Origin: Smittium culicis
Lineage: Eukaryota; Kickxellomycota; Harpellomycetes; Harpellales; Legeriomycetaceae
Direction of reading: 5' to 3'
Assembly: GCA_001970855.1 (NCBI GenBank)
Contig: LSSN01000881.1
Span: forward strand, 1 to 10,112
Length of the DNA: 10,112 nt
The notes beneath the pieces were generated by a model. It was given only the letters and a program-made list of their open reading frames with translations, was not told the DNA's origin and searched no databases. Made by a program: the position numbers and the translations under genes. Within the stretch, counting starts at the first letter, position 1, and each line of letters opens with the position of its first letter. Of the stretch, positions 1 through 6,603 are shown one piece after another.

Positions 1-1260
1 TTAAAGTGAAATAATTAAATATTATGGATAGTCAAAATGCCTTTCCAATTCAGCCAATAGTAAATATAGTTTTAAAATATTCGTTCCAATAATTTTAAGC
101 TCCAACAAAGCGCGTTATTCACTTAGACTTCCAAATATAATTTTTCTATATGGGAGATTCTGAACGAAGAGAGAACTTAGTTGAAGTATAATTTTATTGG
201 CTTGGGTATTTAGAATATGTAAATATTAATGGCGGAATTAATAAGGCATTTCAATTTTTCTGCTTATTCGTTACAATTAAGAATTTTTATTTGCTAGAAA
301 AAGTTTTTTTTTTATTGAATAATCATTAAAATGAAATTATATAAACTGCAGTACTTGACTATAAAATGGCCTCTTCATAAAGAAACTTGAATATAAAATT
401 CTGGTGAAAAGGCTAATATTCTGGAGTCAAAATAGCATACTTTTGAGTCTCTCATATTCCGCTCATATTTTTACAGCTTGGGCTAAATGCTTTTATCCTG
501 AAAGAAACCTTAATCGAGTAGTATGACTTTTAACTGCTGGGGTTTATTCGCTAAAAAAGCCCTATCTAAAAAATTCTTCAAATTGACACCAAAATTCTTA
601 TTTCCGTGTAGTCTTTCTCTGTATATTTTTCTTTTAGTTTAGCCTAATTAGCTTTCCTACCCAATAGTCATCCAGGTTCAGCTCTAGGGCTTGAGCTAGC
701 CAGTATATTTCGTCATTTTAGTACCAATTGCGCCATAGTCTCTATATAAAGCAATAAGATTATGTTTTTATACCAATCAAAAAAATTAGATATCAAGCCT
801 GCTTATTATGGTTAAATATTGACAATTAGTGAAGCTCTTTTCATAAATATACCATTTGTCCAATACTACCGGCTGAAAACCCCTGTCACTCGTAACGGGC
901 CAATAGATATACTTACCCCCTTTTTTGTCTCACCCAAAGTGTTAACGGTTAATGGTTAAACAAATGTTATTGGGTATAAATAAATCCGTTTCTTACCACT
1001 TTAGAAAAGGATTATGAAAGCGATGGAGAATTTCTTCCAGGATCTGATACTCTATTCGCTCCGATTGTAGGTGGGATAAAGTTATAGCTTGTAGATTGAA
1101 TGCATTTAATGACACTTTAAAGCTTCCATTTTAGGAAATGCGTAGCTCACAAAAAAAAACAGCTATCGATGAGCCTAGCCTTCAAAATCTGTATATAAAC
1201 CTATTGCCATCCCATTAATGACAATTTAGAGAAAATTTTTTTTAATTCCCAACTTTGATC
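1..1260. other. Gene-free upstream region with degraded sequence
   Basis: I see no intact gene here. The stretch holds repeat copy A (listed separately) and short open patches on both strands. One open patch at 980-1084 (+ strand, TAG at 1085) contains the run DYESDGEFLPGSDTLFAP, which looks protein-like but has no ATG. A TATAAATAAAT box lies at 975-985, and a short GGTTAA-type triplication at 941-961. A minus-strand frame from about 700 to 1 gives protein-like runs such as NDEIYWLAQALELNLDDYW, but its stop density is about what random DNA of this composition would give, so coding is not demonstrated. Confidence 0.6.
156..272. repeat. Diverged repeat, copy A (core)
   Basis: Aligned by eye to 8702-8817 in the same orientation: 88 of 116 aligned bases match, with one single-base gap. 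Within it, 156-204 against 8702-8750 is ungapped with 41 of 49 matching, including TGAACGAAGAGAGA and TTATTGGCTTG at identical spacing. Further landmarks in the same order suggest the homology extends to about 730: ACTTTTAA at 526 and 9049, TCCAGGT at 671 and 9167, and TAGTACCAATT at 719 and 9195. Copy A is richer in G and C than copy B. The nature of the element is unknown: both copies read without a stop in one minus-strand frame across the best block (QAN..I....SSLFV.N), while the plus-strand frame has a TAA at the same place in both. Confidence 0.75.
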
Positions 1261-1484
1261 TTTTGACGGCTCATTCCAAGCTACTGAATAACCTATTCCT
1301 CATTACACATTTTTTATTTAGCGTTAGACCCCATTTGCCCTTTTATATATATTTCCCAATCATTATTTTTACAGTGGTATCCTTACAATTTACTTGGATA
1401 CCTTTATTTTTATTATATTACATATTCTTATTTATTTATATCTTTCTTTTACCCCCCCTTCACTTTTTATCACAGTTATTCAAG
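1260..1484 (+). promoter_or_regulatory. Pyrimidine-rich promoter region of the bZIP gene
   Basis: The plus strand is strongly T/C-rich and ATG-free from about 1300 to 1484, a composition common just upstream of transcription starts in fungi. A TATATATAT run lies at 1344-1352, about 140 bases before the first uORF, and CCAAT lies at 1356-1360. If the TATA run is used, transcripts would start between it and 1484 and would include both uORFs. An alternative TATAAATA box at 975 would give a much longer leader. The assignment is an inference from composition and position. Confidence 0.4.
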
Positions 1485-1499
1485 ATGTCTTCCGTTTAA
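1485..1499 (+). CDS. uORF1, four-codon upstream ORF in the bZIP leader
   Basis: ATG TCT TCC GTT TAA encodes Met-Ser-Ser-Val. The -3 base is A (AAGATG), a favourable start context. The ORF lies 305 bases before the bZIP start and 24 bases before uORF2. Very short first uORFs that allow ribosomes to resume scanning are a hallmark of GCN4 in yeast and ATF4 in animals, and leaders with upstream ORFs are known for cpc-1 and cpcA of filamentous fungi. Here the downstream gene is itself Gcn4-like. Whether the transcript includes this ATG depends on the unmapped start site. The peptide is unlikely to have a function of its own. Confidence 0.5.
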   Translation: MSSV

Positions 1500-1523
1500 A
1501 TTTTTAAAAAAAAAAAAATTATA

Positions 1524-1598
1524 ATGAGTTTGAAGATGTTTCCTCAATCCTTCGCCCACATGTATCGAAGGTTGATCACCAGGCCCACGACTGGTTGA
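1524..1598 (+). CDS. uORF2, 24-codon upstream ORF in the bZIP leader
   Basis: This ORF starts at ATG 1524 and stops at TGA 1596-1598, with further in-frame ATGs at codons 5 and 13. The peptide begins MSLKMFPQSF and ends RRLITRPTTG. It is much richer in G and C than the flanking leader and carries a strong hairpin (listed separately), which suggests selection on the peptide, the RNA, or both. It does not resemble the arginine attenuator peptide. It follows the four-codon uORF1 by 24 bases and precedes the main ATG by 191 ATG-free bases. That layout of a short permissive uORF, then a longer one, then a long scanning distance fits reinitiation control of the GCN4/ATF4 kind. The mechanism is inferred. 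Confidence 0.5.
   Translation: MSLKMFPQSFAHMYRRLITRPTTG
1544..1595 (+). promoter_or_regulatory. Leader hairpins inside uORF2
   Basis: TCAA (1544-1547) plus CCTTCG (1549-1554) pairs with CGAAGG (1566-1571) plus TTGA (1572-1575): ten base pairs with one bulged T (1548) and an 11-base loop. A second, weaker stem follows: ACCAG (1578-1582) with CTGGT (1591-1595) over an 8-base loop. The third ATG of uORF2 falls in the first loop. In an otherwise AT-rich, weakly structured leader these could slow scanning or elongation. Confidence 0.5.
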
Positions 1599-1789
1599 AG
1601 AAACAATTTTCAAGTTCATTCCTATATCTAATCTGAATTTTCTAACAATCTAACTAATCATCAAAGCTTTTTCGAAAAATAATAATACATCAAGATAATT
1701 TTGTCTATCTTTATCAATAACAAATTATATTTCTTTATAACAACTCTACCCACTCAATAATTATTTCTTATTGTCGTCAATACATCAAT
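1599..1789 (+). promoter_or_regulatory. ATG-free scanning leader before the bZIP start
   Basis: These 191 bases contain no ATG on the + strand, very few G residues and many CAA/TCA/AAT runs. This is typical of an unstructured fungal 5' untranslated region and gives a long path between uORF2 and the main start. The main start context is TCAATATGAAT, with A at -3. Confidence 0.55.
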
Positions 1790-2908
1790 ATGAATCAAGA
1801 TCAATTAGATTACGTGGTGTTCAAGCTCTGGAGTGCTTTAAGCTCAACACCTTCGAATCCAATCAATCCCACTCATCAAGTTTTACAAGATCTTTCTCAA
1901 CAAAACCCTAGCGTTCAATTAGAAAGCCAAAAATGCTTTGGTAATTTCCCAGCTCCACAATACAATGACTTACTTGGCGCACCCTATAGCTTACCCAATC
2001 TCAATCAAATTAATCAATTTATGCCCTACCAAAACTCTAACTCTTACAAGCAAAATTTCCTTCCGCTTAACACGGGATTCAATCCTATAATCAACAATAA
2101 TATTCCTCAACTTCCAGTAAGCAGTGAGAATTCATTTACCTTTTCTCCTCCTTCTGACAACCTCGACATGCTTATTAGCAGTATCATGTCACCAACATCC
2201 AACTCTGCATCCAATTCTCCACTGTCAACTTCTTTTTCGAGCAACACACCTGCGTTTGGTAGCCTTGAATATATTCCTTCTAACAAGCAAGATACTCTTA
2301 ATGCTATTGCCCCACAACTGTCTCCTGCTAATGATCAAAGCCCCATCAGTGATGCCTCAACAAAATTCTCCCCAGCCCTAGCACCTTTGCTTAGCGAAAA
2401 TGCCACTTCCGATAAAGACTTGTCTTCAATTGAAAATTCATCTGAATCCTCAGTGCCTGTCGAAAACGCAAAGGATTCTTTAAATATCAGAAAACGCTGT
2501 GATAATGAATTCCTCGCTTCTCTTCCCCCACAGCTCGCCTTGAAGCGAAGAAGGGCCCGTAGTGCTAAACAGACCGCTATCATTGAAGAGCTTTTGAACT
2601 CTACCAACAACGGCAACCCCAATTCTTCTTCCGGCTCTGTAAGTATATTCTCTGAACCTGTCACTCAAGTTGATACTGTTAAGCGTCATCGTAATACTGA
2701 TGCCGCCAGAAGATCTCGCCTTCGTAAGGCCCTTAGGATGGAAACCTTGGAGAAGCAAGTTGTCGAGCTTGAATTAGATAATAAGTCTCTTCGCGAAAAC
2801 TTGCAGGCACTTGAAAACGAAAAGCTTGAGTCTATCAAGCGCGAGGAATGTCTCAAGCGCCAAATTCAAGAAATGACCATCCTTTTGAGTGAATCAATTA
2901 ATAATTAG
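1790..2908 (+). CDS. Gcn4/Cpc-1-type bZIP transcription factor
   Basis: This 372-residue protein is very probably a nuclear DNA-binding activator. The C-terminal bZIP is clear. Basic-region residues N302, A305, A306, S309 and R310 (RNTDAARRSR) match the five DNA-contacting positions of yeast Gcn4, so a TGA(C/G)TCA-type site is expected. Ten residues further on the zipper has d-position Leu at 320, 327, 334 and 341, with the Gcn4-like a-position Asn at 331. The heptad breaks at S348, then L355 and M362 resume it, so the coiled coil may be longer than Gcn4's. A second basic block, LKRRRARSAK (251-260), follows FLASLPPQLA and may act in nuclear import. Residues 1-235 are low-complexity Ser/Asn/Pro/Gln with about seven SP/TP sites, consistent with activation and phospho-degron segments. 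No intron is needed. In Gcn4-family genes the general role is amino-acid biosynthesis control. An unrelated stress role for this paralogue cannot be excluded. Confidence 0.93.
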   Translation: MNQDQLDYVVFKLWSALSSTPSNPINPTHQVLQDLSQQNPSVQLESQKCFGNFPAPQYNDLLGAPYSLPNLNQINQFMPYQNSNSYKQNFLPLNTGFNPIINNNIPQLPVSSENSFTFSPPSDNLDMLISSIMSPTSNSASNSPLSTSFSSNTPAFGSLEYIPSNKQDTLNAIAPQLSPANDQSPISDASTKFSPALAPLLSENATSDKDLSSIENSSESSVPVENAKDSLNIRKRCDNEFLASLPPQLALKRRRARSAKQTAIIEELLNSTNNGNPNSSSGSVSIFSEPVTQVDTVKRHRNTDAARRSRLRKALRMETLEKQVVELELDNKSLRENLQALENEKLESIKREECLKRQIQEMTILLSESINN

Positions 2909-2924
2909 CTATTGTTGTTTACTT

Positions 2925-2990
2925 AATAAATTATGATTTCTATATATTTTTGCTTTTGTTTTTTAATTATATCTTATTTCTTTTTTGTTA
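2925..2990 (+). terminator. Probable polyadenylation region of the bZIP gene
   Basis: AATAAA lies at 2925-2930, 16 bases after the TAG stop. It is followed by TATATAT (2940-2946) and T-rich DNA to about 2990. Short 3' untranslated regions with AATAAA-like and UA-rich elements are usual in compact fungal genes. Confidence 0.55.
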
Positions 2991-3308
2991 TTGTCTTCAC
3001 TTCGCCTTTCTAGTATTTAAACTTAAAGAGTTTTATTGCATGTCATATCCCTTAAATATTAATTTCAATCGTAATAATGCTATTTATTCATGCAATCGAC
3101 TGACCCAGGCCTAGTATGTCTAAGCACCTGCAACACAGAATTTTTCAATCGGGTTTAAAAAGCTTCGACACATTGTAGAAAACGCATAACCAATTTCAAA
3201 AAAAAAAACATTCTTGAAGTGACGGAAAAAAATTTTTTTTTTCGAATTGCATGTCAAAAGGCGGAAACTCTCTCTCTCTCTGTCTACGAAAAGTTTTTCT
3301 TGAGCGAG
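2991..3308. other. Intergenic spacer with homopolymer and CT tracts
   Basis: No gene is seen. The spacer holds an A11 run at about 3198-3208, a back-to-back A7/T10 dyad at 3226-3242 flanked by CGG and CGA, and a seven-copy CT microsatellite at 3268-3281. Poly(dA:dT) tracts like these commonly keep fungal promoters free of nucleosomes, which would suit the downstream TATA element. Confidence 0.5.
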
Positions 3309-3334
3309 CCAATAGTGTTAGAGAATCTATAAAA
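3309..3334 (+). promoter_or_regulatory. CCAAT box and TATA box upstream of the 3696 gene
   Basis: CCAAT at 3309-3313 is followed 14 bases later by TATAAAA at 3328-3334, after the CT tract and A/T dyad. Together they look like a core promoter reading to the right. Transcription from about 3360 would give a leader of roughly 330 bases before the ATG at 3696. A 21-codon ORF at 3367-3432 begins directly downstream of the TATA box and would be a uORF or chance. Confidence 0.45.
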
Positions 3335-3445
3335 TTTTATTTCTTATCTACTATTCACTTTTTTTTATGCCCCTTCTAAATAAAATTGACTATAACCATC
3401 GAACACGTATCCTATCGACTTTAACATATTAATACAACTTTGTTG

Positions 3446-3539
3446 AACTTGCCAAGAACTACATTTTGGTACAAGTTTGGTCTCTGTAGACAAAGTTTAA
3501 ATATTGCAATTAAATTGTAAGTGCCCAAGTTTGGAGCAC
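3446..3539 (+). repeat. Pair of inverted-repeat hairpins sharing CAAGTTTGG
   Basis: Hairpin one: AACTTGCCAA (3446-3455) pairs with TTGG (3466-3469) and CAAGTT (3472-3477), ten base pairs with a 2-base bulge and a 10-base loop. Hairpin two: GTGCCCAAGTTTGGAGCAC (3521-3539) is a near-palindrome with GTGC/GCAC ends. Both contain CAAGTTTGG (3472-3480 and 3526-3534). They lie between the TATA box and the 3696 ORF, so they may be leader RNA structure or protein-binding dyads. Confidence 0.5.
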
Positions 3540-3572
3540 GGTTTTAATTAGCCAAATCGGAAAAAAAAAGTA

Positions 3573-3619
3573 CGCAAATCGCCGAATTTAACGAATTTGA
3601 TTATTTTGACTAATTTGCG
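3573..3619. repeat. CGCAAAT / ATTTGCG inverted repeat
   Basis: Seven-base arms, CGCAAAT (3573-3579) and ATTTGCG (3613-3619), enclose 33 bases that include two direct GAATTT copies. The repeat lies 77 bases before the ATG at 3696 and is followed by several short A runs. It is a possible operator-like dyad, but the arms are short. Confidence 0.3.
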
Positions 3620-3695
3620 ACACAAAAAAAAAGCCTACACAAAAAAGCTAAAAAAATTAAATAAAAGCACAAAAAAAACACCAATTTAATTAACT

Positions 3696-4058
3696 ATGGC
3701 CAACGAAAAGCCTATTAAACGTACTAGAAACACGTTTAGCGATGTCCTGAAGGGAAATCTCCCTCATGGAACCCCCAAGCCCATCATTATAAAAAAAAAT
3801 GAACCAAAAAAGATCAAATCTATTTTCAGATACGATCAAAAAATTGATATGAGCCAGTATAGAGATGTTTCAGTTAAACATCTACTATATGGCGGAAATC
3901 AAACCAGCCTAAAACGACTGTGCAAAAATGGCTCAGATCGTAAAATTGGAATTCCCTGGGCGCAGTTTCAAGGAGACCACATGAACGCGCTCTATAAACT
4001 CGCCCACGATCTAGATGGTTGCATCTACATTAGAATGATGACCATCGAGCTAGATTAA
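3696..4058 (+). CDS. 120-codon ORF of unknown family, probably the 5' part of a broken gene
   Basis: The start ATG at 3696 has a good context (AACTATGGCC). The protein is basic at its N terminus (KPIKRTRN, then KKNEPKKIKS at residues 33-42). Residues 13-21, TFSDVLKGN, resemble the short motif seen near the start of many LINE-type ORF1 (Gag-like) proteins. Residues 108-114 (DGCIYIR) run straight into a continuation in another frame at 4058-4080 that reads like the next strand of an RRM-like fold (YFIFSKIEDARNVM). I therefore think the TAA at 4056 follows a frameshift and that the intact ORF is only the first third of the original protein. There is no signal peptide or membrane segment. LINE ORF1 identity is a tentative inference; a host RNA-binding gene is also possible. 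An intron across 4018-4074 would restore the frame, but it would need an atypical GTTGCA donor. Confidence 0.5.
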   Translation: MANEKPIKRTRNTFSDVLKGNLPHGTPKPIIIKKNEPKKIKSIFRYDQKIDMSQYRDVSVKHLLYGGNQTSLKRLCKNGSDRKIGIPWAQFQGDHMNALYKLAHDLDGCIYIRMMTIELD

Positions 4059-4485
4059 CATACTTTATATTTAGCAAAATTGAAGATGCACGAAATGTCA
4101 TGCAAAAAACATTTTCACACAATCTCAAGGAAATCGATATGTACTAGACCGAAAAATTAGAGGAGGACATCACAGTCGTAAACATCCCAAATCTTGGAGA
4201 TGTTGATTTACTCACTCTATTGGACCTAATTAACATAAACCTGATCCAAATTCAAAAATAATTGATATCAGTACTCTATGCAGAAAAGTTATCACTGAAT
4301 TCCTCCTTTATGGAGTCAAAGTTTTACTTGAAGAAAATTCTTCCTAAAAAATTATTCCTAGCTTCCTAGACTATGTTTATATAATAATCAACACTTTTCA
4401 TAGAGTTTTAAACCAAAACTGCAGCTAATTCGAGTATGAAGGCCGCTGCAAATCTGGATGCGAGATATTCATAAGAGTAAATATC
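4059..4485 (+). pseudogene. Frameshifted, stop-interrupted continuation of the 3696 gene
   Basis: After the TAA at 4056-4058 the coding pattern moves to the next frame (FSKIEDARNVMQKTF, then EDITVVNIPNLGDVDLLTLL). It is interrupted by TAG at 4145-4147 and ends at TAA 4259-4261. It then passes near 4240-4258 to a third frame (IIDISTLCRKVITEFLLYG, then IIPSFLDYVYIIINTFH, then GRCKSGCEIFIRVN), with TAAs at 4345-4347 and 4426-4428. In about 156 codons I count three internal stops, where random DNA of this composition would give about ten or more, so this was once coding. Each stop is one C-to-T change from a Gln codon. The frame fades into the A run at 4486. Pattern and position suit a decayed LINE ORF1 or RNA-binding protein gene. 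Several introns could also explain the frame changes, but I see no good splice-site set. Confidence 0.6.
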
Positions 4486-4501
4486 AAAAAAAAAAAAAAA
4501 A
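4486..4501 (+). repeat. 16-base A run after the broken gene
   Basis: Sixteen consecutive A residues directly follow the last coding-like segment. This could be the tail of a retrotransposed or processed copy, or simply a homopolymer in AT-rich DNA. I did not find a convincing target-site duplication. Confidence 0.35.
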
Positions 4502-5285
4502 TTAAAACTTGGTCGAAAATAAAATAAATAGTGCAGATTATTCAAATTAAATAGCTAAAAATAAGGAATATTGAGCCTCTTAGCTACCGATAATTCAATT
4601 CTGATACCATGTAATCTAATTAAATTCCATACCCAGAATGACGAAGAGATCTGTTGAGCTAAAAAGATTTAACTAATACACAGCATATTTATATACTCTA
4701 GCGACTATAAAAAATCAAAAAATCAAATAAAGATTCTCATAAAAATATATGATAATATGTAGTATATGTTTTTTTCGCGAATGATGAAGCTAATAAGGCC
4801 GAATATTTGTCCTAGCTTCCTAATTTTTGTGACGCCACACAAAAATTTTAGCCAACTTCTAAGTGTTATTTACATATTATTATTACTAGTATATACATAT
4901 TTTAACCGAAAAAATCGAAAAACAAAGGAAACATATATAGTGAACAATTTTTTTTTGTAAGGAAATCCTCAGAAAATATGATTCCTTTTTTTTCCCTCAC
5001 TAATTTGTAAACTAGATTTTTCTTTGTTGCGATTTATGCTTATCAAATAAGAAAAATTATAGTTAAAATTTAAATAAAACCATCCAAGAATATCGTTTTT
5101 TTTCCATAATTATTTGATTGATTCTTTTAAAAGCAAGTTAAAACCTTCGTTTGAATCATTGACAATTTAACTCTGAAAATTGTGAAATAATGATTAAAAA
5201 TTATAAGCAATTTTATAAATTAAATGACAAGGTAAATTTCTTTATCAATTTATTCGAACTGATTAATTTGAAGTTTTAAATAGAT

Positions 5286-5375
5286 ATGATTACTGATGAT
5301 GAAAAAACCAATGAATACCCGGCTATACCACAAAGAGAGCTAGGAAAAATGACTAAAAAATACCGAAATGAGTAA
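5286..5375 (+). CDS. 29-codon ORF, possible gene fragment
   Basis: This ORF, ATG at 5286 to TAA at 5373-5375, encodes MITDDEKTNEYPAIPQRE followed by a basic tail (KMTKKYRNE). It is distinctly richer in G and C than its surroundings and its composition is protein-like. Just upstream, TTTAAATAG would fit a 3' splice site, so it could be an exon remnant. No family is recognised and chance cannot be excluded. Confidence 0.15.
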   Translation: MITDDEKTNEYPAIPQRELGKMTKKYRNE

Positions 5376-5580
5376 ATAACCAAAAATCAGTATATAATAT
5401 CCCATAATGAATGCAATAAAAAAATTCTGCCCAATCGAAATTTTAAATGTACAACGACATTATTTATTGTGATTAATTATGATCATCTGAGGAACATAAC
5501 GAATGTATAACGAAACAAAAATGAAGGCATAATAACGGTATTAAATTTAATACCTTATAAATTGAAAGAAAAATTCCTGA

Positions 5581-5709
5581 TCAATTTCTGATGTTTCTGG
5601 TATAAGAAATATTGAAGCACAAGATATTACCCCCCGCCTCCCCATTGAACTTATTCGTATCATTATTTTAAAAAATATGGCTATAAAAACTAATCAAAGC
5701 CTAATATGA
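5581..5709 (+). pseudogene. Possible F-box-like fragment
   Basis: A 42-codon open stretch without an ATG at its start ends at TGA 5707-5709. It includes ITPRLPIELIRIIILKN, which fits the LPxELIxxI core of F-box domains, the segment that binds Skp1 in SCF ubiquitin ligases. It is preceded and followed by stops, lies in very AT-rich DNA, and coincides with a local G/C patch (CCCCCCGCCTCCCC). It is either a remnant of an F-box gene or a coincidental match of one short helix. Confidence 0.2.
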
Positions 5710-6369
5710 ATTAAAAAAACTGGATCTAGTAAATTTATAATTAACAGTTTAATATTTTAAAATATGAAACTATATTTAGCGAATTACTTCTGAACTCAAA
5801 GACCGAAAGCGAAAAACCAAGTATTATAAATAAATATGACATAAAAAAATGAAAAAAATCCCATAACTGTGAATAAAAATCACTCTTAATATCATTAAAA
5901 AACCGTATAGATATATTGAACATAAAAAATCCATTCTAAATATTATACATAAGCAAAATTGGGGGATTTTTTCTTCTCAATAAATATCTTCAAAGATAAA
6001 AAATATAGTTTCAGATACTTGTAGATAATTCTAAAGAATCTATTACGATACAATAAAATATTCAAAAAGGATAAAATGAGCATTTATACTTAAATATAGC
6101 CTCTGATTTATTAGTAAAAAACAATATCTTATTTTTATAGAAGAGATTATTTTTAATAGCTTAGAAAAAAGAGAAATTCTAATAATTATTATAGGTATAT
6201 CTATTGTACAAAAAAAATAAGGATTCTCAGTAAATATTTATCAAAAAAAAATTAATTTAGTTATAATGTTAATTCTTTAACCTAAAAAAATTTTTTATTG
6301 AAAAATAAAATCCAGATATTTAAAACGTGTAATATCCAGAAATCTGAATCGCTGTCAAGTAAATATTGA

Positions 6370-6603
6370 ATGCTAAGGTTGCTGATAAAAATTAAAAATG
6401 AACTAAATCAATTAGCTCATGAGGAAAATTTTTTTAAAACATATTTGTGTGAGACAAGTACTTTTAGCTTTTCAAAAAAACTTCAAAACATATTTATATT
6501 CATATCCAACCACATTCATACATTATTGTCTCAAATAAAACTAGATAAAAATGTTAAAATTAATAATAATGCAAAATATATACTTAATCCAAGGAGAATA
6601 TAA
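6370..6603 (+). CDS. 77-codon ORF in AT-rich DNA, unrecognised
   Basis: ATG 6370 to TAA 6601-6603, with an in-frame TGA directly before the ATG. The product is rich in Lys, Asn, Ile and Phe (KIKNELNQLAHEENFF near the start, KYILNPRRI at the end). In DNA this AT-rich about one codon in ten should be a stop, so by rough estimate a run of 77 from an ATG is expected well under once in the compartment. That makes it slightly unlikely to be chance. No domain, signal or membrane segment is recognised. It may be a small gene, a decayed exon or noise. Confidence 0.2.
   Translation: MLRLLIKIKNELNQLAHEENFFKTYLCETSTFSFSKKLQNIFIFISNHIHTLLSQIKLDKNVKINNNAKYILNPRRI

Noticed and set aside
422..450. GGAGTCA and TGAGTCT as possible Gcn4 autoregulatory sites
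   Set aside because: Both are incomplete matches to TGA(C/G)TCA and lie over 1.3 kb upstream of the gene.
660..715. Possible tRNA around the GGTTCAGCTCTAGGGC stretch
   Set aside because: No B-box (GGTTCRANNC) with matching acceptor and anticodon stems. I found no tRNA elsewhere either.
1..870. Minus-strand frame through repeat copy A that reads like protein with Gln-to-stop changes
   Set aside because: It gives tempting runs, but about 22 stops in 290 codons is what random DNA of this composition would give. Kept only as a hint under the repeat.
1263..1499. 78-codon hydrophobic ORF, plus strand
   Set aside because: It starts with TTG, not ATG. Its hydrophobicity simply reflects the T/C-rich promoter strand. 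Only its last four codons, which begin at a real ATG, are kept as uORF1.
2124..2381. 85-codon ORF overlapping the bZIP gene in another frame
   Set aside because: Shadow frame within the bZIP coding sequence; it has no domain of its own.
2335..2758. Two overlapping minus-strand ORFs (2335-2664 and 2480-2758)
   Set aside because: Antisense shadows of the G/C-richer bZIP coding part, with no recognisable motifs.
4766..4960. 64-codon plus-strand ORF with a hydrophobic stretch
   Set aside because: A length like this is expected by chance in several kilobases of such DNA. The only point in its favour is a 12-base word shared with the broken gene at 4358, which is too little to call it a gene.
5741..5923. 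60-codon minus-strand ORF
   Set aside because: Phe/Ile/Ser-rich, as any A/T-rich translation would be. An ORF this long is not surprising in 5 kb of this composition.
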